The translations under genes were made by a program, and so were the position numbers. Positions 23,380-34,430 of a DNA stretch of 64,000 bases are shown piece by piece. The stretch spans positions 15,773,900-15,837,899 of the forward strand of contig OX465109.1 of NCBI GenBank assembly GCA_949987565.1. The letters are read 5' to 3'. Each line of letters starts with the position of its first letter. Position 1 is the stretch's first letter. The DNA comes from Luidia sarsii (Eukaryota > Echinodermata > Asteroidea > Paxillosida > Luidiidae). The notes under the pieces are model-generated. The model had not been told where the DNA came from. It saw nothing but the letters and a program-made list of their open reading frames with translations, and did no database searches.

Positions 23380-24100
23380 AGGGCCGTTTGCACAGCACCA
23401 AATAAATGTTAAGATTTGCATTTTGGTAATTTTAGTCAGTAAGCAGTTTGCAACATTTTTGTATATATACCTTAAGTCATTTCCTTATGTTGCTGTATCC
23501 CCTCGTGGTGATCCTCCTTGCTGACCTGTCTACGTGTGTATGTCAGTCTGTCCGTCCGTTGGTATGTACATGTAAGTCTACGTTCTGTGTTTGTCTCTTG
23601 TTTTTTGCTCTTACTGCCTTTGAGAAAGGTCCTGCTAGGATCGAAACGTCAGGCCCACTAAATTTTAAGAGCACCAAATAAACGTGATTATTTGGATTGC
23701 TATTTTAATCGCGATTCAAACTCCACTTTTTTTTTTTGCATGTGTCGATACAATAAATGCGAATATTAGTGGGATTTGAATCGCAATTTGGACTCCACTA
23801 AGAGTGAGTCTCAAAATTGTGTTTATTTGTGACGCGATGTGTGTTGGAATGCTCCACTCAAATCGCACCCTTTTTTGTAATCCCACAATGCATTGCACGC
23901 ACATGGCATTTCCTGCCAGCAGCTTATTGCTCTGTTGACAACAACGCTGAATCAAACAGTGTGTGTGGGAGAGCCAGGTCAACTCAGGGTCTATCTTTCA
24001 GGAGAGCCGCATGCGCAGTGCGATCACATAGCTAACTGCAATCGGCTCATTAATATTTGAAATGCGAATTTTTTTTTTTTAATCGCGAATCAGCCCTACT
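23380..24100 (+). mobile_element. MITE-A copy, split by Element P
   Basis: Left end GGGCCGTTTGCACAGCACCA. After the Element P insertion the MITE resumes with CCAAATAAACGTGATTATTT and continues through TTAGTGGGATTTGAATCGCA and ATCCCACAATGCATTGCACG to AATCGCGAATCAGCCCTACT. Confidence 0.82.
23410..23669 (+). mobile_element. Element P, circularly permuted form, 16-bp target duplication
   Basis: Flanked by AGCACCAAATAAATGT (23394-23409) and AGCACCAAATAAACGT (23670-23685), one mismatch in 16. Inside, the order is the second half of the unit (GATTTGCATTTTGGTAATTT to CAACATTTTTGTATAT), an unrelated spacer, then the first half (TGCCTTTGAGAAAGG to GGCCCACTAAATTTTAAG), a permuted order relative to the monomer at 50590-50702. 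Confidence 0.88.
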
Positions 24101-26399
24101 GAGTGTGCACAGTATGACCTTGAGGTACATGTACATGTATATATGTAATTATTTTTCAAGCACATATGAAGCACACATACTGCATGCTATGATGCAATGA
24201 ACTATCAAACTGTACATGCTTGTCATTGCTTTGTGCTGTGTTTAGGAATTTGCTGCATGAAGATTGATGATATTTTGGATGGCAATTTATACTTTTTAGT
24301 TCACTATACGACGCAAATAATGTACCTGTATCGTCAAACTCCTTGAATCAACTGTACAAATTTCTTCGAGGTAAATCGGTAAAAACTGCAGATCCCAAGA
24401 TATGATGCCAAGTACATAAAGACAAAGAATGTTACCATCATGCACCATCATGTTTCGTGCATACAAGAGTACCAATCATGACTGAAGTGTATGTACACAT
24501 GTACGTGAATCCCCATGGGGACCAGTGCATTGTTTGCATCTCTCCGCAATAAAAAATGTTTGCGGACTTTCTGGCTTCCCACAATTCACTGCATCAGTTT
24601 ACTGGATGTGGCTGTGTCAAATTGTGGGGACTGAGCCCACAAAATGCATTTACACTCGGCAATTGGTGGATTGGATCCTGCAATTGTAAGATCCAATCCG
24701 TCCAAAAGAGGGATTCGATCGGACGAAAGGCTGGATCCTCTTTGCAGGATTGAATCCCGCTTGCAGGATCTAGGGGAAAATCGGTAAACGCGGTCAATGT
24801 GTATGAGTTCAATCAAGATCGAGGCAGATCTTAATCACAATGGATTCTTGATGATAAAGTACTGTACTCTCAATGAGTCAATAGAAGTTCAGTATGAATC
24901 TAAAAATAAATCCTTTTACAAAAAGAATCATGATCTTGCAAGGTTTTTTTTCTTCAAAACTCAACAATTTTGAGGGGCTGATGTTTTTGATACTGGCAGG
25001 ACCTTTCTCAAAAGTGGGAAAGTCTGGGACGGAAACACCAGGCCCTGAGAATGTAGGTCAGTGAGTGACTGGCAACCTTTTTGTACAACTTTTTTTTTCA
25101 GGAATTTGTTTGACTTTTTGTTATCTTTATTATGAACAAAAATCGAATGCTTTATTCAAGTTACCAATGCAGATTTACAAAATCTGTCAGGCAGAATAAG
25201 AAGGTTGACATGTTTTCCAAGCTGTTTGGCGTTGCTATTTCAGTGCGCTAGCAACAGGCCTCAAACTGTGCCATATAAAATGGCTGCCAGGAATTCCATT
25301 CAGCTTGGTATGTGCAGGCAAGAATGTCAAGGTTACTATCCGCCTCACTCTTGGGTTGGTACACTACATTTGCACTGATGGAAGAAAAAAAAAAGGGCCC
25401 CCAGATTTGATTTGATTTATTACCTGCACAAATTATCCTCCCAGAATGTCGTTTTATTAACTTGTGGAGCTGTTCGGGATGTTCACAGGGTGAACATTTA
25501 CCAGGTAATTCCCAAAGATTTGTGGCTTTGTTGGGGTAGAAAAAGGAGCTAATGACTTGACCTACTTCAAGCAAGTTGTATACAAGCATGTAGCGCTTAT
25601 CTTTCTATGAAAATGATCAAATACGTGTATCTGGCTTTCCGTGATGATGTCAATAAGTGAAGTTTGCACTGTATTGTTGTGATGCAGTTTTGTTCAAAGT
25701 AATGGTACTTCTTCCTTTCAGCATGCTACGTTTACATATCATTTAGTGGCCTAATGAGATACCAGTTACATGTAGACCCTCTTTTCACACTGTACTTTTC
25801 AGTCTTGTGTCCTGTGTGTTCCAGAACTTTTAAATTAGACAACGATTGTGATATTAATTGAGCTACCAAGGATGCAATTTATCAATGCAAAGAAGCCTTC
25901 CTGATAAGTACGTTATATATTCATACTGGTTGAGATAAAGCTGTATCAGGTTTGAGGCTATAGATTGGAATGAATGCCGTGTGTAGTCCAAGGTGATTGT
26001 GGCTTTATTGCTAGTACTGGTAGAACATTATAAGGGGTTACAACCGTGTCCTAGCAGTGGGGATTAAGTTGGACAGAAATGACAAATTAACTCGGAGCAC
26101 ATATTTCACTGGGGCCTTTGGTGCTGAAGGACAGAAGGCAGAGTGCCTGGTATCAAGGCCCCACGCCACATGGTGAACTTTGTCAAAGCAATCGGGAGAG
26201 AGTTTGCCTGACAGTTGCCTGCCAGGTCCTTGAGTATTGCAGAACAAGATAACCTAAGGCTCTAGAACCCTTGTCTTTGTGCTTTGGAGTGAATCTGAAA
26301 TCCCACCAAGACAATATTGTGAAAGATTTCCTATCAATTAAAAAAGCTGCATTTTGCACAGGGTTTTACACAAGAGGGAGTGTTTTACCTTTATTTGAT
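24101..26399. other. No recognised gene; Element P remnant
   Basis: 24960-25060 holds a degraded Element P pair (GGGCTGATGTTTTTGATACT, GCAGGACCTTTCTCAAAAG). 24640-24780 has several GGATCC/GGATTG motifs in imperfect inverted arrangement. Frames at 24586-24816 and 25248-25589 (-) have no recognisable domain. Confidence 0.4.
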
Positions 26400-27060
26400 T
26401 TGATAGTTCAATATAAAAATTAAGTGGAGTGTACATGTGGGTGTACATCATGCACATTCATGGAGTGTGCATGTGGGTACTCAGTGCTTGCACATGTGAT
26501 TGTGAAGGTTTTTTGTTATACACACACATGGGTAGTTCATGTGTACTGTACATGTACACTGTACATGTATGGATGTGCTCACATGTTCAGCATGTCCATG
26601 TGTGACGTACATGTACATGTACAGTGTAGGTGACCAGTGTTTAAATTCAGATTTTGTCAAAAGCTTAAGAACTAAGTTTGGTGTGCAGTCCATATAGGAA
26701 TCAGTGCATTGGAGGTCCACATGTGTAGATTGCATGGGCCGGTAGATTTACATGTGCATGTACTGCATACCGCACAAGCACTGTGCTTTGCAGAAACGTG
26801 TGGACTTTTCCTGAGTAGTCACTGTCTGTCACCAGCCGGCCTGTGATTGGCCAGTCTGATTTGCAGTGACCTGGTCCAGCCTGCTGCAGTGTGCGTACGG
26901 AGCCAGTGCACACACACACTCACACACACTGCAATCCACACAGATATGTACATGTATATAACATCTTGCCGGTGGAACAGATGCTCATTGAGTTTTCAGT
27001 TTCATTCACTCCCGGTGAGAATGCGGTGGTATCCTGCAGGATCATATTGTACATGTGTGA
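26400..27060. repeat. TACATG/CACA-rich low-complexity region
   Basis: Dense TGTACATG, CACACACA and related dinucleotide-like motifs, especially 26420-26625 and 26905-26965. All frames here are rich in Cys, Thr, Tyr, Met, Val and His because of this composition. Confidence 0.65.
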
Positions 27061-27119
27061 ACTGAGTTGTGTCCTTACTCGGGGTGTACTCAAAGTCCAG
27101 AGCTTGTGATCTAGGCCCA

Positions 27120-27424
27120 GCAGTCTCTAGGCTCAAGGCTTTGGCACACTTGAAGACAATCTGTGGGTCTTCTCCGATCTCCGTCCTCCCAGTTCGGCCG
27201 GGCGTTCAAGACTTTGAGTAGTTCTTGGTCTTTGCTCCCGCGACACTTGAGCCTTGCTCTCGATCCCGTGAAGAGCGACCCTCATCGATCGATACCTTCA
27301 CGGCTTCAGGTCCGGAGGCCCCGCTAAATATTTTCCCCTGGAATCGGATTCTGAAAGGAATACCTGGCCTGCTCCTGTGGATTTAGCCGAGAACCATCCA
27401 TTTGTCTTGCTGGCAGCTGCACAG
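27120..27424 (+). other. CpG-rich segment ending in a splice-donor-like site (possible 5' exon)
   Basis: The segment is clearly richer in C, G and CpG than its surroundings (GTTCGGCCGGGCG, CTCCCGCGACACTTGAG, CATCGATCGATACC) and ends TGCACAG|GTAAAA. The frame open from 27272 ends in phase 0, compatible with exon a at 46749, but has no ATG. It could be an untranslated or partly coding upstream exon of the GRB-like gene; nothing proves it. Confidence 0.25.
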
Positions 27425-28888
27425 GTAAAAAAAAAACCTTTCCTTCCAATTTTCAGGCCAAGTGGTCCGGGGTGGGGGTTACACTTACAGTCAATCGGGC
27501 GGAAGAGAAAGTGTTCAGAGTGTCAAGCTTTCCTTGTCTTTTTCTCACTGGATCTTTCCCCGAAGATCAGTCCACCAGGGAGGTACATGTATGTTTCCAA
27601 GGGGGGGGGGGGCAAGTTGATAGGCTGAATTTTCACTACCATTAAATGTCAGGCTTGTTTAGAGACTACAATTTGGTACAAATCCATTTGTTCCTTCTTT
27701 TTGTCCATGCTCGTACGAAGCATGTACGAAGTTACAATTTCAGGTCCAATCTTGGTAGTGCTAAGGAATCCATCAATCGCAACACTTTTAGTACTTTGAA
27801 ACTATATGAAAGAGAATTAAAGATGTCAGCTAGGTTCTCTGAAGACTGATTCTCACATTGTTGAAAACTAAACGGTGCCCTATAAGACCCAAGATATTCT
27901 GAGATTAAAATTCACAAGGGCCTGACATTTTGATGCCCGAAGGTTCTTTGCATCAGCATTCAGCCGTTATTGCGTTAAGATCAGGTCCTCCGAGGATCAA
28001 TACATCAGGTACATCAGACTCGATATTTTGAGATATATTGCGACTTGTGAGACTCGACCATCAAAGTTGAAGTGATTAGCACGCAATATTTTTTTTAAAG
28101 ATAGTTGCGGCCACAAATATGTACTAACACAAAAAGGACAACCACTCAAGTTAAGGTTTTAGGAGAAAGGTTCAAGGATCACTTGCATGCAAAGTACAGA
28201 ATCATTTTCTTTAGCAGTCCTAGCTGATGCCATGAATTCTCAATCTTTTTATCAGATGAATCTAAAACAGAAATTGCTATCTTGAGTTGGAAAGATTCTG
28301 CAAGGAATGTAACAGTTGCTAGTAGTAGTACTAAGTTGAAGGAGGCCAGTTAAAGATTCCTCTTTGAGAAATGATTTCTATTTATAGCTACAGCAACTGC
28401 AGTCCAAACAACCTCTTTCTTCAAGTTTGGCTGTACACAGACATTAATCATAATTATTTCTTGAGTTGCCAAACCCTAATTTGGCCTATACAGTACACCA
28501 GTACTGGAGTTTTTCCTCTATCACTGTATCAGTATATCTCTTTCACAATCTATTCTCAGAATGTTTGGCATTGATCAGGTTTCAAAAAAAAAAAAGTGGT
28601 CTCATTAAATCAACCTAACTACTTTTTTTGTTATCTCCAATTTTGTATGGCATCTTTAGAATGGCTGGTTGAAAGGGATAGACTGTTTGCCTGATTCGTG
28701 ATTGTGGTAGTGATGTAATACATTGCCTCCCCCCCCCCCCCAAAGAAATCTGTGGGGAGAAAACTTGGGTATTACGTAACAGGAGCAGGTGAGCAAGTTG
28801 TCTGTCTTTCCAAGTGAAAACCCAGGAGTTGTCAGAACTGATCAAAGAGAGAGAGAGAGAGAGAGACTGAATGGGAAAGGAGGGGAAG
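27425..28888. other. No recognised gene; homopolymers
   Basis: G-run at 27600-27612, C-run at 28729-28740, (GA)n at 28847-28866. A weak Element P-like GGGCCTGACATTTTGATGCC lies at 27918-27937. Confidence 0.45.
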
Positions 28889-30118
28889 TTGTTCATTGTA
28901 TCGTATTGTGTCAGTTGTATGGAATCTGGTCTGCGCTGGGGGTTGGAACATCATAAAGAGAAGGGCAGTTTCCGGAGGCACACTTCTGTGTGAAAGCTGA
29001 AATATGTGAGCGTACAAGGGCACTGGAAGGAAACTGTTCCTGGAGGTATAAGAGTAATGGCCATAGTCCCTGAGGCAATAGATCTTCATTACCATCTAAC
29101 ATGGTTGCATGGGTTATTCTTAGACACAGTCTCTGCCAGGGGGTTAATCCTACATGCTGCACAATTCTTACTTAGCAGTCATATTATTGGCCATTTCCAT
29201 GACATGCAGAGCAAGGCAGTGGTGCAGTGTACAATGTGGATTGATGTGAGATAGGGCCATCAAGTCCCATGCACATGCACACAGCTACATGTACATGTAA
29301 TGGTAAATCTCCTGTACTAAGAAATGGCTTTCCTGGTAGTGGTGGGCGGTAATGGGAGAATAATGGCCCAGCGTTGATATAAGAGTCTCGGTCATTCCCA
29401 GTGAATGGTTTGTGTGGCATTCTGTCTGCTTGGGGATGTTCCATGTCAGCTGTGTTAAGCCAACACTCAGGCTGAGCTTTGTGACTGTGAGTAGTCTCTT
29501 TAATTGTCCGGCTTGGTTTCACAGAACATCCCATAAATATTTATGAAATATAAGGAGCCGATGTGCGTAGTCATTCAACATGGATCTACTGTACATGTAT
29601 GTAGGTGCGATTGCTCACGTATACCGGTACCCTGCTTGTTAGTAGTGGTTGTATATATTTTCTGTTTGTTGTACAAATGTACGTGTCCGTATGCATGTTA
29701 GCATGCAAGCTTACTCAGTGTGATTGTTCACTGTGCAGATTCAATGTTTTGCATGTTTGTTTTCAGTGCATTTACATTCACTACATAGGTTAATGCATTG
29801 CATTTCAGCCAAGTGGATAATGAACCGATTTTCCACTTTTGTTAGTTACGTTGTATATTACCATGGTAACTAAACATTATCCTTATATTCTGCATTTTTA
29901 ATGCCGAGTGGTATGACCTCACAGAACTGGGTCAGTTGTGGAAATTTCCAAGGCTGATAAAGAATACCCGGTACTCCAATACTGATAAGATTTGAAGACA
30001 AGATAATTTTTGATCCAACTCGCAGTTATGGTCAGGGAAGCTGAAAATGAAAATGAAAAGGCAATTGGAATGGTGAAAAGGGGAAAAATTGTAATAGAAA
30101 CACATCTAAATGTGTAAA
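28889..30118. other. Repeat-poor stretch without recognised gene
   Basis: 28889-29540 is balanced in composition with no repeat family and frames on both strands but no domain. It could be regulatory DNA. Confidence 0.35.
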
Positions 30119-30770
30119 TTGTGCGTTCCCACTTGGAAAATCATCAAAATGTGGATTGCGATTCAAAAATAATTTTTTGCAGCCCAAACTGTGCATGCCT
30201 GAAGTACGACATAACCGGACTGCATATGCCTGGAATACAACGTACGGTAACCGGACTGTGCTTGCCTGGAATACAACGTAACCGGACTGCGCATGCCTGG
30301 AATGTGACCTAGCCGGAGGCACTTTCTGGATGGCGCGCACTTGGTTTGCGCGTACCATGCTCGTAGTGTACGGCTCGTGCCCAGCTTTGTGGAAATGCAT
30401 GTAAACAGCTGGTTGTGGGGACGCCTGATGTTTGTTTGCGCCCACAGAACTGTGGGATTCACTGGGATGTGTACATGTACATGTAACTTATATACAAAAA
30501 TGTTGCAAACTGCTTACTGACTAAAATTACCAAAATGCAAATCATAAAATTTAGTGGGCCTGACGTTTCGATCCTAGCAGGACCTTTCTCAAAGGCAGAG
30601 TGACAAGGACATGTGACTTATCGCTTTTCTCTTCTCGACAGCGTTCACACACACAACGCCCAGCAAACGCTCGCGATGTTTCGTAAAAACCACAAGAGGA
30701 AGTGCATTTTGGATCGCTATTTAAAAATTGAAAAGTGGATTGTTTGGTGGTAGGGGAAATGCGCCTATTC
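30119..30770. mobile_element. MITE-G copy 2 with an internal tandem expansion and nested Element P
   Basis: Shares several blocks with 14640-15117. Between 30190 and 30310 a 31-36 bp segment (GCATGCCTGGAATACAACGT + AACCGGACT) occurs about four times where copy 1 has one. Element P is inserted at 30492-30608. Confidence 0.72.
30492..30608 (-). mobile_element. Element P monomer, minus strand, 13-bp target duplication
   Basis: Flanked by ACATGTAACTTAT (30479-30491) and ACATGTGACTTAT (30609-30621). The interior is the reverse complement of the 113-bp unit, with CGATCCTAGCAGGACC and GTTTCGATC intact. Confidence 0.9.
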
Positions 30771-31439
30771 ACAAAGTTACATTCAATCAGAATTGCTTGT
30801 GCTGGGATTGAGTTCAAATGTACCCAGCGAGGTCATCCCCTACTGGCCCAGCAGGTCAGTGCCAAATCAAACTCCGGGCAGTGTGAGCATGACCTCTTGT
30901 GAGACCGCCCTCTATGTTCATGACCTTGCCGTGGACTAAGGAAACAGTCACGACCAGAAGAAGTTTCAGAACACAAAAACCCATAGAAACCCTCCGTAAT
31001 TAGCCTCTGTGCAGTTAGGTGTTTTTTGTCTGGTTTTAGGTTTTAACTTTTATGTTGTTTGTCTGAAATGGCAATGATATTAAGCAAGCCATTGCAAATT
31101 GCAGTCCGGTTGAAAAAACTGGTGCCTCCACCCCCCCCCCCCCTCTAAAAAATATTAAATAAATAAATAAAAAGAAAGGCTTGTAATCCTGCTGGCTAGA
31201 ACCCCCCCCCCCCCCCAAAAAAAAAAAAAAAAAAAAAAAAAAATTAAATAATAATAATAATAATAATAAATAAATAAATAAATATATTATCTCTGCAAGT
31301 GTCTGTCGTTGATTTTGAGTTTACTCTACAGCACTGTGTGGTAGAGGAGCCATATTTTGCACATTTCTGTAGATGCTGTAAAATCAAATGAAGACAGGCT
31401 TTGCCCAAAATAATGTCCACCATGTCTTGGAAGTCATTG
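30771..31439. repeat. Homopolymers and (TAA)n
   Basis: C-runs at 31130-31143 and 31202-31216, an A-run at 31217-31243, and (TAA)/(TAAA)n at 31244-31284. No gene. Confidence 0.7.
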
Positions 31440-31442
31440 ATG

Positions 31443-31580
31443 GTATAGTGGAAGGTTTGCTGTGACACCATGTACGGTATCTCTTTTCTTGAAAGAGAAG
31501 AGATATAGGCCTACATGTACATGGTGTCACCGCAAACCTTCCAGTAAGTTTCTCCACCATGCAAACCTTCAAGTCTTATA
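31443..31580. mobile_element. Element K copy 1 (hairpin element)
   Basis: The left arm at 31450-31475 (GGAAGGTTTGC, then TGACACCATGTA) pairs with 31519-31542 (ACATGGTGTCAC, then CGCAAACCTTCC). An inner hairpin ATCTCTTTTC/GAGAAGAGAT lies between. The tail is CACCATGCAAACCTTCAAGT + CTTAT, shared with copies at 35702 and 55173. Confidence 0.75.
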
Positions 31581-33087
31581 CAAGTCCTTGATGTCCATGT
31601 AGCTCTGCTTGACCCTGTGCCCTTTGTGGAAACGAGTAGAAGTGGTACTTAGCATAAATTGTGTGCCCCAGTAATAGAACCAGTGACTGCAAACTGTGAG
31701 TAACTAATGCACCTCTCAGTCTTGCACTAACAATTTGGATAGGTTGACAAGCTTAGCAATTTAGCATACAAATGCCTGGGACACTAGCTCTAGTGATAGT
31801 CTTTAGTTTTCCCGAATTTAGTAAGTTCAGACACCTGGAATATTTTGGTTTCAAGAATATTTTGGTTCATTCCCCACAACACGATGTCTGCTTTGATTAA
31901 AGAATAACTCTTCTTTACTTATTGAGCTTACATATTGACAATTCTGAAATTGAATATATTGAGGATTCTTTCATTTGGAGTGCACTATGCGTGGTGTACT
32001 TTGGAACCATCTGGAACCCATGTTGACACAATGCCAGGTCCCTCGGGACATAGTTTGTCACTTGTTTGATGTTTAACTTATTAAAGAATGGATGGATTTT
32101 ATATTCAAGGCCTGTGGCCATCTGGAGTTGAACGCGAGTCTTATCCCGCCCCCTCCCTCATAGTGCACACAGGAATTGTCTAGTCTACTGCCTTCTCCCA
32201 CCCACATTACCATATGAGTTGCATATTCTCTACTCTAGTCCTATTGTGCCATTTGCTAAATCCTTGATCAACTGGTAGTGCGCCCTCAATCATCTCCCAT
32301 GATGCCTAGCGGCACTGCCGCCATGATCTTCCTCTTTTTCCTTAGCGCCATTACTCTCTGCGTTTTCGAGAGTTTTTTTTTTAGCTTTTTGCACTCTCTG
32401 GCAGTTCCTTGATTAACTGTACACTCAGAAATTGTCTGATGTACATGACCGGTACAGTCTGTTGCATGCTGTACATCTGTATTGAGCTGTTAATGAGAAC
32501 TTACATGTACAGTAATATACCGTACATATGTGCATTACATTATACAGGACATAGTCATGTGTTGTTCTTGTGAGAGGGTAGTACATTGTCTAAGGATACT
32601 CTAATCCCTTTCCCATCGCAATAACCAGTCAGGGGAATTTACAAGTCTTGGAAGGAAATTAATCAATGTTGTATTACATGGATCAGACTCAGATTTCTAT
32701 ACCACTGATTAGTCCCATACTAATTACTATACTGTACATACATGTACATGCATGTATATTGTTTTCTCCCACACAAAAATTTGAGCAGCCTTCAGTGGTA
32801 AGCTAGGAAGATTTACACATACCGGTATGCAGTTGTAGGCCTAGCCTATATAACAAGGGGACACTCCTGTCAGCAAAGGCAAATACCTCACCAAATAGAC
32901 CATGGGGCAATAGACTAACAAACAGACTCAACCATAGAAGGTGATGGCAATGGCAAGCCCCAGCAAGGTGAACGACCACCTTATAGAACAAACAAACATT
33001 TCTTAAGGCTTTGGTATTGGCATGTCTTGCTGAGATGAGGTACCGCCTTGCAGAACAGTTAGTAGAAGGTGTGCATGTACAAAGAAG
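31581..33087. other. No recognised gene; one CpG-rich spot with a small open frame
   Basis: 32280-32370 is CpG-rich with CTCCCATGATGCC and GCCGCCATGATC. A 29-codon frame (32323-32412) begins at that GCCGCCATG and is strongly hydrophobic (MIFLFFLSAITLCVF). The rest is AT-rich with TACATG tracts near 32500 and 32740. Confidence 0.35.
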
Positions 33088-34430
33088 TCCAACTTCCCTT
33101 CCCTTTCCCTTCCCTTCCCTTCCCTTCCCTTCCCTTCCCTTCCCTTCCCTTCCCTTCCCTTCCCTTCCCTTCCCTTCCCTTCCCTTCCCTTCCCTTCCCT
33201 TCCCTTCCCTTCCCTTCCCTTCCCTCCCCTTCCCTTCCCTTCCCGTCCCGTCCCGTCCCGTCCCTTCCCTTCCCTTTCCCTTCCCTTCCCTTCCCTTCCC
33301 TTCCCTTCCCTTCCCTTCCCTTCCCTTCCCTTCCCTTCCCTTCCCTTCCCTTCCCGTCCCGTCCCGTCCCGTCCCGTCCCGTCCCGTCCCTTCCCTTCCC
33401 TTCCCTTCCCTTCCCTTCCCTTCCCTTCCCTTCCCTTCCCTTCCCTTCCCTTCCCTTCCCTACCCTTCCCTTCCCTCCCCTTCCCTCCCCTTCCCTCCCC
33501 CCTCCACTTCCCTTCCCTTCCCTTCCCTCCCCTTCCCTTCCCTCCCCTCCCCTTCCCTTCCCTTCCCTTCCCTTCCCTTCCCTTCCCTTCCCTCCCCTTC
33601 CCTTCCCTTCCCTTCCCTTCCCTTCCCTTCCCTTTCCCTTCCCTTCCCCCCTTCCCTTCCCTTCCCTTCCCTTCCCTTCCCTTCCCTTCCCTTCCCTTCC
33701 CTTCCCTTCCCTTCCCTTCCCTTCCCTTCCCTTCCCTTCCCTTCCCTTCCCTTCCCTTCCCTTCCCTTCCCTTCCCTTCCCTTCCCTTCCCTTCCCTTCC
33801 CTTCCCTTCCCTTCCCTTCCCTTCCCTTCCCTTCCCTTCCCTTCCCTTCCCTTCCCTTCCCTTCCCTTCCCTTCCCTTCCCTTCCCTTCCCTTCCCTTCC
33901 CTTCCCTTCCCTTCCCTTCCCTTCCCTTCCCTTCCCTTCCCTTCCCTTCCCTTCCCTTCCCTTCCCTTCCCTTCCCTTCCCTTCCCTTCCCTTCCCTTCA
34001 CTTCCCTTCCCTTCCCTCCCCTCCCCTCCCCTCCCCTCCCCTCCCCTCCCCTCCCCTCCCCTCCCCTCCCCTCCCCTCCCCTTCCCTTCCCTTCCCTTCC
34101 CTTCCCTTCCCTTCCCTTCCCTTCCCTTCCCTTCCCTTCCCTTCCCTTCCCTTCCCTTCCCTTCCCTTCCCTTCCCTTCCCTTCCCTTCCCTTCCCTTCC
34201 CTTCCCTTCCCTTCCCTTCCCTTCCCTTCCCTTCCCTTCCCTTCCCTTCCCTTCCCTTCCCTTCCCTTCCCTTTCCTTTCCTTTCCTTTCCTTTCCTTTC
34301 CTTCCCTTCCCTTCCCTTCCCTTCCCTTCCCTTCCCTTCCCTTCCCTACCCTACCCTACCCTTCCCTTCCCTTCCCTTCCTTTCCCTTCCCCTCCCTTCC
34401 CTTCCCTTCCCTTCCCTTCCCTTCCCTTTG
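33088..34430. repeat. (TTCCC)n pentanucleotide satellite, 1.3 kb
   Basis: About 265 near-perfect copies. Variant blocks occur: CCCGT at 33243-33262 and 33353-33390, CCCCT at 34014-34080, TTTCC at 34270-34302, CCCTA at 34345-34360. The + strand is polypyrimidine apart from the CCCGT and CCCTA blocks and rare interruptions. Frames of PFPSL or GKGRE on both strands are artefacts. Confidence 0.98.

Noticed and set aside
23448..23681. Recurrent peptide AFEKGPARIETSGPLNF (also at 53391-53582)
   Set aside because: It is the translation of Element P; conservation is at the DNA repeat level.
25248..25589. 113-codon minus-strand frame
   Set aside because: No domain or exon signals; left as unexplained.
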